Shown: piece by piece, positions 33,876 to 42,203 of the stretch
How the letters are laid out: each line of letters starts with the position of its first letter
Numbering within the stretch: position 1 is the first letter of the stretch
Assembly: GCA_040221375.1 (NCBI GenBank)
Contig: JAVKEP010000072.1
Coordinates: forward strand, 25,251-89,250
Direction of reading: 5' to 3'
Source of the DNA: SHAN690 sp040221375
Lineage (GTDB): Bacteria > Bacteroidota > Bacteroidia > Flavobacteriales_G > Salibacteraceae
DNA length: 64,000 nt
Notes under the pieces: generated by a model
The model's database searches: none
Told to the model about the DNA's origin: nothing
The model's input: only the letters and a program-made list of their open reading frames with translations
Program-made: the position numbers and the translations under genes

Positions 33876-36170
33876 GTGCACAGGACATTTCTTCATTCCA
33901 CAATTTACCTCGAATGCATACCTTGGCTTTCCAATATTAAAGTTGCTCGACTCTTGAAACTGTTATCTATTCTTTTGATAGTCGTCTGTCTAGCAGGCGA
34001 GGCCGTCGCTCAGAATCCAGAAATCGATTCGCTTCGAAAGCGCATGCGGGCAAATCCTGATGTTGGGGTAATTGCATGTGAACTGTGCGAAGCGTTTGTT
34101 CGCTACACCATGCCAGACAGTGCAAGGATTTGCTTGAATCGAACGCAGTTGAGGCGAAGCAACTCAGACGAAATCAAGATCCGTGCGCAACTCACCGCTT
34201 CGCGAATAGAAACGATCACCTATCAATATAAGCGCGCGAAGGTGCATTACGACAGTGCACTTAGGATTATGCGGTCGGGCAAACCTAGTTTTCGGACCGC
34301 ACAAAACGTCTATGAAACCATCTTGGTTCAAAGCGCTTTTTTCGCAGACTGCGATTATGGGTCGCTCTTGGCCGATGAATTTATCCGGCTCTGTCAAAAG
34401 CAAAAAAATGATTCTCTCTACTTAGTGTCGATCATGCAAAAAGCGCGCTTCTTAGAATGTCAAGCCGCTGGTGATTCTGCTCATGTAGCATTGATTGAGG
34501 AAGCAGAAGAACTTTGCTTCAGGCATCCAGAGCTTTACGGAGCGTATTACGAACTTCTCGGCAACCATCACTATTACTTCGGTCGACTTCCTAAGTCCAT
34601 TGAATTTTGTCTCCTCGCGGAGAATGCGTACAGACAAAACAATGACCTAAAAAGGCTAGAAGGCCTTTACGGGATATTCGTGAGCGCGTACGAAGAAATG
34701 TCAGATTTCGATCGAGCCCTGCAATACATGTTGCTCGCCCAGCCGATGGTGGAAAGTGAAGTAGACGAAACGTGGGCGGAGTATTACAATACCCTAGGTT
34801 GGATCTATTACCGCTTAGGAATGGTAGACAGTGCGCTTTCGGCCATCAGAACATCGTCGAAGCACCACAAAGAGCTTACGCCGGGCAATCCAGAGCTCGC
34901 TTATCCCATCGGAAACCTCGGTCTGATTTTCAAAGCCTTGGGCGAACTGGATAGCGCGAAAATGTATTCAAATCGGGCGATTGAGTTATTTACAATTCTG
35001 AATCTCGATAATGGTGTCGCGGAAGCACTGAATAACTTGGGAGCCATAGCATTGGAAGAATCTCAGGTTGATTTGGCTATTCAATACTTTGATCGGGCAC
35101 TACAACTCCTCGAAGAAAATGTGGTTGATCGTTACGAAGAAATGAAGTCTTTGGAGGGTCTTTACTTAGCACTTCAAGACCGGGATCCGAAGCGTGCAAT
35201 TCGACATTTTCAGCGATTCACTGAACTGAAAATTGCTTTGCTCAGTAAGGAGGAAGCGTTGAAAGCGCTCCAACTCGAGGCCGAGTTCTATCAAGACCGT
35301 AACGAGGACCGCATCCGTGAACTGAAGTACGAATCTCAGCTCAAGTCGCTGGAAATAGAGCAGAAGAACAACCGTATCCTACTTACTTCGTTTGCCTTGC
35401 TCTTCATGATTTTCGTATCTGGCCTCATATTTTTTTATTGGCTACAACGCAGGAGCATGATTGCTTCTCTCGAAGAATCGAACATGGTCAATGAGCGAAT
35501 CATTTCAATGATCAGCCACGACTTCAGGGGTCCGCTCAACAATGTGAAAGTTACCTTGGAGTTATTGCAGTCTAAGGACATGGATATCAATGAATTCATG
35601 ATCATTTCTAAAGACCTTTACAGGCAGAGTTCGGATCTTTCTCTCATGTTCGATTCATTCGTCGGATGGGCAATTTCTCAGCGAGACGGCTACTTGCCTG
35701 CCAAGGTGTCTTTTAAGTGGTCGGTAATCGTTGACGAAGTGATCAGCCTCTCTGAACCGCTGGCAAAGCTTAAAAACATACGGATCAAGCTCAAGGCGCT
35801 TTCCGATGTACATCTCGAAACGGACCGGATGGCTGCCTCGCTCATTCTACGCAATCTCTTGGCCAACGCCATCAAATATTCCCACGATAATTCTTCCATC
35901 GAAATCGAATACTTTCAAGAAGAAAATTGGGTACACACCTCGGTCAGAGATTATGGCATCGGCATTTCTCAAGATAAGTTACACCGCTTACTGACCACGG
36001 GAGATGGTTCCACCATGGGGACGAAAAATGAATATGGGGCTGGACTCGGCCTTCGAATGGTCATTCGATATATAAAAAGCATTGGTGGAAGCATCAAAGC
36101 CGAAAGTGAAAAGGGAAAAGGGACCAAATTCATGGTCAGCATTCCTTTGACGCTCACCTCAACGCGCTGA
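33876..36170 (+). CDS. TPR-containing sensor histidine kinase
   Basis: Up to 764 residues. No ATG start is available: GTG at 33876 opens the frame, while TTG at 33954 would give a clean signal peptide ('MKLLSILLIVVCLAGEAVAQ'), so the real start may be the second. Tetratricopeptide repeats fill the periplasmic part (e.g. 'YNTLGWIYYRLGMVDSAL', 'LNNLGAIALEESQVDLA'). A membrane helix is at about 498-520, then HisKA with phospho-acceptor His548 ('ISMISHDFRGPLNN'), N-box near 658 ('RNLLANAIKYSHDN') and 'GAGLGLRMV'. Typical orphan kinase of Bacteroidota; no response regulator is adjacent. The signal sensed is not known. Confidence 0.9.
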   Translation: MHRTFLHSTIYLECIPWLSNIKVARLLKLLSILLIVVCLAGEAVAQNPEIDSLRKRMRANPDVGVIACELCEAFVRYTMPDSARICLNRTQLRRSNSDEIKIRAQLTASRIETITYQYKRAKVHYDSALRIMRSGKPSFRTAQNVYETILVQSAFFADCDYGSLLADEFIRLCQKQKNDSLYLVSIMQKARFLECQAAGDSAHVALIEEAEELCFRHPELYGAYYELLGNHHYYFGRLPKSIEFCLLAENAYRQNNDLKRLEGLYGIFVSAYEEMSDFDRALQYMLLAQPMVESEVDETWAEYYNTLGWIYYRLGMVDSALSAIRTSSKHHKELTPGNPELAYPIGNLGLIFKALGELDSAKMYSNRAIELFTILNLDNGVAEALNNLGAIALEESQVDLAIQYFDRALQLLEENVVDRYEEMKSLEGLYLALQDRDPKRAIRHFQRFTELKIALLSKEEALKALQLEAEFYQDRNEDRIRELKYESQLKSLEIEQKNNRILLTSFALLFMIFVSGLIFFYWLQRRSMIASLEESNMVNERIISMISHDFRGPLNNVKVTLELLQSKDMDINEFMIISKDLYRQSSDLSLMFDSFVGWAISQRDGYLPAKVSFKWSVIVDEVISLSEPLAKLKNIRIKLKALSDVHLETDRMAASLILRNLLANAIKYSHDNSSIEIEYFQEENWVHTSVRDYGIGISQDKLHRLLTTGDGSTMGTKNEYGAGLGLRMVIRYIKSIGGSIKAESEKGKGTKFMVSIPLTLTSTR

Positions 36171-36334
36171 GCAGGAAGTCGCATAAACGTTGGCCATGGG
36201 CCGCAAAGGGCTACCAGAATGTGGGTCGTTTAACGCAGAACCGTGGAGACCACAGGCGCACGCTTAGCAAGACTCCTAGCAGTTGCATCGCGCGGATTTA
36301 TTATGCCTGGCAAGAGAACAATAGCAGCTTGGTG

Positions 36335-36342
36335 TATGTTTG
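36335..36342 (+). promoter_or_regulatory. Possible Bacteroidota -7 promoter element before the carotenoid operon
   Basis: TATGTTTG fits the Bacteroidota housekeeping -7 consensus TAnnTTTG and stands 24 bases before the ATG at 36367. A matching -33 element (TTTG about 19-21 bases further upstream) is not clear, which weakens the call. Confidence 0.35.
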
Positions 36343-36366
36343 AACGATCCGTCCTAATCCCATCCC

Positions 36367-37839
36367 ATGCACACCGTAATCATAGGTTCTGGAATAGCCG
36401 CACTTGCCGCTGCAATTCGCTTGCGTGCCAAGGGAATGCACGTTTCGGTGTACGAAGCAAATGAAGTAGCCGGCGGCAAACTCCATTCATTTCAACTTGG
36501 CGATTATCGGTTTGATGGCGGACCTTCCCTTTTCACCATGCCCCAGTTCATCGATGAACTGTACGAACTCGCCGGACGCGATCCACGTGCTCACTTCAAT
36601 TATATTCCGTGCACAGAGGCGTGTCGCTATTTCTGGGAGGACGGAAAGCAAATACATGCCCATTCCAATCCCACGCTATTTGCTGCCGAAGCCGAACGTG
36701 TGTTTGGTTTCCCTTCAGAAGAGTTATTGGATTACTTTGATCACATTAAGAACATATACGACCGTTCTGGGAAAATTTTCTTGGAGCGCTCTTTGCACAC
36801 CGCCGCCACCTGGCTCAGTAAAGACACGCTCCATGCATTGATGGACATCAGAAAGTACGACCTTTTCCGATCAATGCATCAAGCAAACTCGATACGCATC
36901 GGAGAACCGCATTTGGTGCAACTCTTTGACAGATTTGCCACTTACAACGGCTCCAATCCGTACAAAGCCCCTGGCATCCTAAACGTCATTCCTTGGTTAG
37001 AACACGGCTTTGGTACCTTTTTTCCATCCGGTGGCATGGCTGAAATTCCCCGTGCGCTGGTAAAGCTTGGGAGGGAAATGGGAATTAAATACCATTTCGA
37101 GAAGCGCGTGGAACGCATACGAACCGAGCGGGGAAAGGCAGTGGGAATCGAAGTAGATGGTCATGTCGTAATGGCCGATACGGTGATCAGCAACATGGAT
37201 GTGTACTACACCTACCGCTACCTCCTGCCAGAACAACCCGCTCCTGAGCGCATCCTCAACCAAGAACGATCGAGCTCGGCGATGGTTTTTTATTGGGGCA
37301 TTCAAGCAAGTTTTGACGAGATTGGCCTCCACAATATATTTTTCAGTGACGACTACAAGCAAGAATTTTCGCAACTGTTTGAAGGAAAGGTCATGGCAAC
37401 CGACCCTACGGTTTACGTGAATGTTTCGTCCAAACTAGAACCCACTGACGCTCCCAATGGATGCGAAAACTGGTTTGTCATGGTGAACGCTCCGGCCGAT
37501 GAAGGCCAGGATTGGGAAGGCCAAGCAACAAAGGTCAGAGCAATCGTTTTGAACAAACTCTCCAGGCGACTCGGGCGTGAGATCGCACCCTTGATCAAGG
37601 AGGAACGCATATGGGATCCAAAAGGAATCGAAGAGGACACCCTGAGCTATAAAGGGGCACTCTACGGCAACAGTTCAAACGATCGATTCGCGGCGTTTCT
37701 TCGCCACCCGAACATGAGCAATCGAATACAGGGCCTTTACTTCTGTGGCGGAAGTGTCCATCCAGGCGGAGGGATACCTTTAGCTTTGTTATCGGCTAAA
37801 ATCACTGCTGAATTGGTCAACGGAAAAAATGGCAAGTAA
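36367..37839 (+). CDS. crtD: CrtI-family carotenoid desaturase, probably 3',4'-desaturase CrtD
   Basis: 490 residues, FAD-dependent. N-terminal Rossmann motif 'VIIGSGIAALAAAIRLRAKG', then 'YEANEVAGGKLHSF' and 'YRFDGGPSLFTMPQFIDEL'. C-terminal FAD motif 'GLYFCGGSVHPGGGIPLAL'. CrtI phytoene desaturases of Bacteroidota usually read 'YTFDMGPSWYWMPDVFE' at this position; 'FDGGPSLFTMP' is instead the form I associate with hydroxycarotenoid 3,4-desaturase CrtD. The next gene encodes CruF, the enzyme whose product CrtD uses. So CrtD is preferred over CrtI, but only a phylogeny would settle it. Downstream gene overlaps by 11 bases. Confidence 0.7.
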   Translation: MHTVIIGSGIAALAAAIRLRAKGMHVSVYEANEVAGGKLHSFQLGDYRFDGGPSLFTMPQFIDELYELAGRDPRAHFNYIPCTEACRYFWEDGKQIHAHSNPTLFAAEAERVFGFPSEELLDYFDHIKNIYDRSGKIFLERSLHTAATWLSKDTLHALMDIRKYDLFRSMHQANSIRIGEPHLVQLFDRFATYNGSNPYKAPGILNVIPWLEHGFGTFFPSGGMAEIPRALVKLGREMGIKYHFEKRVERIRTERGKAVGIEVDGHVVMADTVISNMDVYYTYRYLLPEQPAPERILNQERSSSAMVFYWGIQASFDEIGLHNIFFSDDYKQEFSQLFEGKVMATDPTVYVNVSSKLEPTDAPNGCENWFVMVNAPADEGQDWEGQATKVRAIVLNKLSRRLGREIAPLIKEERIWDPKGIEEDTLSYKGALYGNSSNDRFAAFLRHPNMSNRIQGLYFCGGSVHPGGGIPLALLSAKITAELVNGKNGK

Positions 37840-38449
37840 GCACAACATATCCATCGCTGTATTAATCGTCTTCCACGCAGTAGGCATTGGTGGTATTCTT
37901 TATGGCGACGCGGCAACTTTCCTCCGGCTTACTCCGCTCAACTTGTTGCTGACCTTCGGAATAATTTGTCTGAATCATCTGGATTGGAAGCGGGCGTGGA
38001 TCTTCATTCTCACTTATTTCGTAGGCTTTGGAGTCGAAGTTTTAGGCGTGCAAACCGGGGTGCCGTTTGGAAATTACGCATACGGCCCTGTGCTCGGGCC
38101 AAAGCTTTGGTCAACTCCTTTGCTCATTGGGGTCAATTGGATTATCCTGTTGTATGGCGCGAATGCCCTCGCTCGAAAATTCGCGATGACTCCATGGGCG
38201 CAAGCACTAGTAGCGGCGGGGTTAATGGTGCTGTTGGACTATCTGATCGAACCCGTTGCCATCCGTTTCGATTTTTGGAGCTGGGAGAACGGTGTACCGC
38301 CTCTCTCTAATTATTTGGGTTGGTTCGGGACGGCGTTGACACTTTCACTTGTATGGCAGTATGCTCGTTTTCGCCTAAACACTTCAGTGGCCATGGCTGT
38401 TTATGCGGTTGAATTGGCCTTCTTTGGAACCGTGAATTTGATCCCATGA
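37829..38449 (+). CDS. cruF: Carotenoid biosynthesis protein (CruF/DUF422 family, 1',2'-hydratase-like)
   Basis: 206 residues, six or so membrane helices, with family motifs 'PFGNYAYGPVLGPKLWSTPL' and 'FDFWSWENGVPPLSNYLGWF'. CruF adds water at the psi end (1',2') of gamma-carotene or lycopene; homologues are needed for saproxanthin and myxol synthesis. It is overlapped by the upstream crtD (11 bases) and by crtZ (4 bases), so the group is one transcript. Substrate here inferred from neighbours. Confidence 0.82.
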   Translation: MASKHNISIAVLIVFHAVGIGGILYGDAATFLRLTPLNLLLTFGIICLNHLDWKRAWIFILTYFVGFGVEVLGVQTGVPFGNYAYGPVLGPKLWSTPLLIGVNWIILLYGANALARKFAMTPWAQALVAAGLMVLLDYLIEPVAIRFDFWSWENGVPPLSNYLGWFGTALTLSLVWQYARFRLNTSVAMAVYAVELAFFGTVNLIP

Positions 38450-38907
38450 ACGTACTCATCAATGCATCGCTTCTCATTGGAACCTTCTTCTTCATGGAAT
38501 TCATGGCTTGGGCTGCACACAAATTCGTGATGCACGGACTGGGATGGCACTTTCATCGAGATCATCACCAACACGAGCCAGGAATTTTTGAAAAAAACGA
38601 CGTCTTCTTTCTCATTTTTGCCATTCCAAGTTGGTTATTTATCATGTGGGGAATGATGGCTGGTAACGATTGGCGACTTTGGGTTGGGTTGGGTATAGCC
38701 GTTTATGGCTTGGCCTATTTTCTGGTTCACGATGTGTTCATCCATCAACGACTGCCATGGTTCAAGCGAACGGATAACCTCTATTTTCGAGCGATCAGAA
38801 AGGCTCATAAGGTGCATCACAAGCGTCTGGGCAGAGAAGACGGAGAGTGCTTTGGCATGCTCCTCGTACCGATGAAATACTTTAAAGAGGCCAGTCGTTC
38901 CCAATGA
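38446..38907 (+). CDS. crtZ: Beta-carotene hydroxylase CrtZ
   Basis: 153 residues of the fatty-acid hydroxylase superfamily, a di-iron membrane enzyme. The His boxes are present: 'HKFVMHGLGWHFHRDHH' (residues ~25-41), 'HDVFIHQRLPW' and 'AHKVHHKR'. It puts a 3-hydroxyl on the beta-ionone ring. ATGA overlap with both the upstream cruF and the downstream cyclase. Confidence 0.96.
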   Translation: MNVLINASLLIGTFFFMEFMAWAAHKFVMHGLGWHFHRDHHQHEPGIFEKNDVFFLIFAIPSWLFIMWGMMAGNDWRLWVGLGIAVYGLAYFLVHDVFIHQRLPWFKRTDNLYFRAIRKAHKVHHKRLGREDGECFGMLLVPMKYFKEASRSQ

Positions 38908-39608
38908 TTCCAGAGCACTACCACTACCTTCTAATCAACGCAATCACGATTGCCTATCCGCTTGCACAAAGCTATGAACGGAGAATTCGATTTTTGGCGA
39001 ACTGGCGCGCTATTTTGATGGGAACCGCCGTGGCTGGCGGCATCTACCTCGCTTGGGACGAGCTCTTCACCTCGCTTGGCATTTGGGGGTTCAACGAGGA
39101 CTACTTGCTTGGTGTTTACATCGGAAAGCTCCCGCTAGAAGAATACAATTTCTTTCTGACCGTTCCCTTTGCCTGCCTCTTTATCTATGAAGTACTCATC
39201 CATTTCATCAAGAAAGACCCGCTGTATGATCACCACCAAACGATCACTTTTTTCTTCTTGTTGTGCACCCTCTTTCTAGGAGTCTACTTCTATCCCCGTC
39301 TGTATACTAGCGTCTGCTTCTTGCTCACCGCCTTGCTCATGGCCTTGCAATTCTTTGTATTCAAATTCCGATGGATGGGGCGGTTCTATGCTGGATACTT
39401 CGTTTCGTTGGCGCCTTTTCTTGTGCTCAACGCTTGGTTAACAGGGGCGTTTACGCAAGAGCCGATTGTCTGGTACAACGATCTCGAAACCATGGGTTTA
39501 CGTATAATTACGATTCCTATTGAGGACACGATCTACTTGCTCAGCTTCCTCTTCTTGGTAACGATATTCTATGAGCGAAGCAAAACCAATTCGGCTTCTC
39601 TGCGCTAA
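38904..39608 (+). CDS. crtY: Lycopene cyclase, CrtYcd type
   Basis: 234 residues, seven or so membrane helices in two related halves; each half carries the acidic motif of the heterodimer/fused CrtYcd cyclases ('KLPLEEYNFF' near residue 73 and 'IPIEDTIYLL' near residue 203). It forms the beta ring from lycopene's psi end. Not the CrtY/CrtL flavoprotein type. ATGA overlap with crtZ; last gene of the cluster, with a 45-base gap to the next gene. Confidence 0.93.
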   Translation: MIPEHYHYLLINAITIAYPLAQSYERRIRFLANWRAILMGTAVAGGIYLAWDELFTSLGIWGFNEDYLLGVYIGKLPLEEYNFFLTVPFACLFIYEVLIHFIKKDPLYDHHQTITFFFLLCTLFLGVYFYPRLYTSVCFLLTALLMALQFFVFKFRWMGRFYAGYFVSLAPFLVLNAWLTGAFTQEPIVWYNDLETMGLRIITIPIEDTIYLLSFLFLVTIFYERSKTNSASLR

Positions 39609-39653
39609 GTGCAGGAGGAAGTAACTATCTTTGAGTGCCTAGACTCAATGGCT

Positions 39654-40049
39654 ATGAAAGTCCTAACAACTTGCATTCTTGTCCTCTGCATTTGCACATT
39701 AACTGCCCAAGACAGTGTACATCGCTTCGAGGCATCCCGGGTAAACATCAATAAGAAAGGCGAACGCATGGAGACGTCCACCGTGGAGCCCGCGAAAATC
39801 ACCGTTGACTTGGGTGCTGGAACCGTGACCGTTGAAACCGGAAACACAGATATTCGAGAACTGTTCAAGGAAAAAATGGTGTTCAACATTGACCGCCAAA
39901 TGGGAGATATTGGGCCCCAATACAGCTTGCAATTGGACCAATTTATTTTTGCCCATTTCTATTTAAACATGGGCATGATCATCTTTACGCGCAATGACAT
40001 CCATCCGCTAGAATGGGGCGTCCAATTCAAAGAAGTGCAGAAGCTTTAG
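39654..40049 (+). CDS. Secreted hypothetical protein
   Basis: 131 residues from ATG 39654 ('MKVLTTCILVLCICTLTAQD', a signal peptide). An upstream GTG at 39609 and ATG at 39648 are less likely. The mature protein is a short beta-rich domain with no family I recognise and no enzyme motif. Its position after the cyclase suggests possible co-transcription, without evidence of a role in carotenoids. Confidence 0.6.
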   Translation: MKVLTTCILVLCICTLTAQDSVHRFEASRVNINKKGERMETSTVEPAKITVDLGAGTVTVETGNTDIRELFKEKMVFNIDRQMGDIGPQYSLQLDQFIFAHFYLNMGMIIFTRNDIHPLEWGVQFKEVQKL

Positions 40050-40051
40050 GG

Positions 40052-40666
40052 CTATCCCCAGTTGAAAAGGAGCGGTAGATATACAGCAACAAACCCTGTT
40101 CCCCATCCCAAGTAAATTTGACGCAAATCGTGCGACTCCAGAATGTAGCGAGCACTGCCCACCATTCCGCTCGCTAGAATGCTCAACATGATCAATCCAA
40201 CAATGGGCAGGTCATAGCTCTGTCCAATCCCGTAAAGCGCCGCCGTGAGTCCTCCCATACCGATCATGTGGATGCTGATTTTTGTGAAGAAGGTGAAGGC
40301 GAATGCCGCGGCTACGGCCAGGCTGCTGCCAAAGAAAATGGAATACAAAATCTCTGGAAGTGGAACATCCAGCATCAAGTAGTAGTTCATGAAATACAAC
40401 GTCATGGCGAAGGCAAACGGAACGAGTCGGTCCTTTCTTGAATGAAGTTGGATGGAATCCACTAGGTTTCTCCACCTTAAAAACAAGGTAAACATCAACG
40501 GAATGACCACCGTGTTGATGAAAATCCAAGCCACAACGAAAAATTGTTTAGGCAGAGGGGTGGTTTGCGCGATGTAGGTATTCAAGCTGAAGACGAACAT
40601 CAATCCCGCCGTGGGTAAGAAGATCGGGTGAAAGAGATACGATGTAATTAAGGCAGCTTTCCTCAT
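40052..40666 (-). CDS. Integral membrane protein, possibly PAP2-related
   Basis: 204 residues, six membrane helices. The C-terminal half resembles the PAP2-like membrane group ('SIHMIGMGGLTAALYGI', 'SARYILESHDLRQIYLGW'), with His in the places where PAP2 has its catalytic His, but the full KX6RP/PSGH/SRX5HX3D set is not present. Many Bacteroidota carry such a protein beside rpoN, with no known role. Its ATG overlaps the rpoN stop (ATGA). Confidence 0.6.
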   Translation of the reverse strand: MRKAALITSYLFHPIFLPTAGLMFVFSLNTYIAQTTPLPKQFFVVAWIFINTVVIPLMFTLFLRWRNLVDSIQLHSRKDRLVPFAFAMTLYFMNYYLMLDVPLPEILYSIFFGSSLAVAAAFAFTFFTKISIHMIGMGGLTAALYGIGQSYDLPIVGLIMLSILASGMVGSARYILESHDLRQIYLGWGTGFVAVYLPLLFNWG

Positions 40667-42123
40667 AATTCCTTGCGCAATCGGGCCACCGGAATATCCA
40701 GCTGTTCTCGATACTTGGCCACCGTTCTGCGTGCAATATTATAGCCTTTTGCCTTCAATTCTTTCGCCAAGCGCTCATCCGTTAACGGCTTGCGCTTGTC
40801 TTCTGTGCTGAGCAGCTCCTCCAAAATTTTCTTCACCTCACGCGTGCTGACTTCTTCACCGTCGTCATTCGTCAAAGACTCTGAGAAGAAATACTTCAGC
40901 GGAAACGTACCGTAGGAAGTTTGCACGTACTTGCTGTTTGATACCCTGCTGATCGTACTGATATCCATCCCTACTATTTCCGCGATATCCTTTAAGATCA
41001 TCGGTTTCAACTTGGTTTCATCGCCGGTTTCGAAATAAGCTTTTTGGTATTGCACGATCGCCTCCATGGTCCGGATCAGCGTGTTCTGCCGTTGCAATAT
41101 GGCATCGACAAACCATTTCGCGCTGTCCAACTTTTGTTTCACAAACATCATCGCCTCTTTTTGGGCCTTGTTTGGCTGGCCTTTGATCTGCGAAAACTCT
41201 TGAAGCATATCTGAATACTTCTTTGAAAGCCTCAACTCGGGGGCATTTCGTCCATTGAGCAACACCTGTATATCATCCCCTTCGTGTACGAGGGAAAAGT
41301 CAGGAATAACTTGTTCAACGGGCCGTGAAGACTCGTTCAATGAATTCCCCGGCTTTGGGTTTAGGTTGGTGATCTCATCGATCGCCTCGCGCAGGTCTTC
41401 ATCGCTGATCTCTAATTTATGCGTGATTTTATCGTAGTGCTTTTTGACAAAGGCGATGTAGTGTTTTTCTAGAATCTCTAAGGCCGTCTTCACAGTGACC
41501 GTAGCTTCCATTCTTCGCATTTGCACCAACAAGCACTCTTGCAAATCTCTCGCTCCAACGCCGGCAGGATCCAGGTCCTGGATGCAGGTGGTCAGCAATC
41601 GCTCCACTTCTTCTTCACTGGTCATGATGCCTTGTGAAAACGCCAAGTCATCCACTACCGCAATGATCTCTCGTCTCAGGTAACCGCTGTCATCTAGGCT
41701 GCCAATCAGGTGTTCACAAATGAGGTACTCCTGCTCAGACATGGATCTCATATGCAGTTGGTCAAGCAAGCGGTCGTGAAATGTGGTTGACGTGGTAACG
41801 GGAATCGTTTTCTCTTCGTCGTCAGAGGAGTAATTATTGGCTTTATAGCGATACTCGGGCGTGTCGTCGTCGTCCATGTAATCGCTAAAATCAAACTCCT
41901 TCTCTGCTTCGCTTATCTCATTGCCGTAATCATCGTTGTCAAGGTCGTCGTATTCATCTCCCTTGTCTTCTTTACCCTCCTCCAACGCAGGATTCGATTC
42001 TATCTCCTCCTTAATCCGTGCCTCGAGCGCGATGGTGGGAAGCTGCAGCATCTTCATCAACTGAATCTGCTGAGGACTCAGTTTTTGAAGGAGCTTTTGT
42101 TGTAATGATTGCTTCAATGCCAT
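40663..42123 (-). CDS. rpoN: RNA polymerase sigma-54 factor RpoN
   Basis: 486 residues. An N-terminal activator-interacting region ('QIQLMKMLQLPTIALEARI'), an acidic stretch (residues ~50-90), the core-binding domain ('LDDSGYLRREI'), the HTH 'MDISTISRVSNSKYVQT' and the RpoN box 'ARRTVAKYRE' close to the end. It directs enhancer-dependent transcription; no bacterial enhancer-binding activator is encoded in the window. The following membrane gene overlaps by 4 bases. Confidence 0.97.
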   Translation of the reverse strand: MALKQSLQQKLLQKLSPQQIQLMKMLQLPTIALEARIKEEIESNPALEEGKEDKGDEYDDLDNDDYGNEISEAEKEFDFSDYMDDDDTPEYRYKANNYSSDDEEKTIPVTTSTTFHDRLLDQLHMRSMSEQEYLICEHLIGSLDDSGYLRREIIAVVDDLAFSQGIMTSEEEVERLLTTCIQDLDPAGVGARDLQECLLVQMRRMEATVTVKTALEILEKHYIAFVKKHYDKITHKLEISDEDLREAIDEITNLNPKPGNSLNESSRPVEQVIPDFSLVHEGDDIQVLLNGRNAPELRLSKKYSDMLQEFSQIKGQPNKAQKEAMMFVKQKLDSAKWFVDAILQRQNTLIRTMEAIVQYQKAYFETGDETKLKPMILKDIAEIVGMDISTISRVSNSKYVQTSYGTFPLKYFFSESLTNDDGEEVSTREVKKILEELLSTEDKRKPLTDERLAKELKAKGYNIARRTVAKYREQLDIPVARLRKEL

Positions 42124-42203
42124 GGTTCGAGCCTAAGGGTTCGGTAAGTTACACGCATTCGCATGATCGAACTGCCGTCTTTCAAAATTGAGAAAAGAAA
42201 TCG

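Noticed and set aside
36367..37839. Calling the desaturase phytoene desaturase CrtI
   Set aside because: 'FDGGPSLFTMP' and the CruF neighbour favour CrtD; CrtI remains the alternative.
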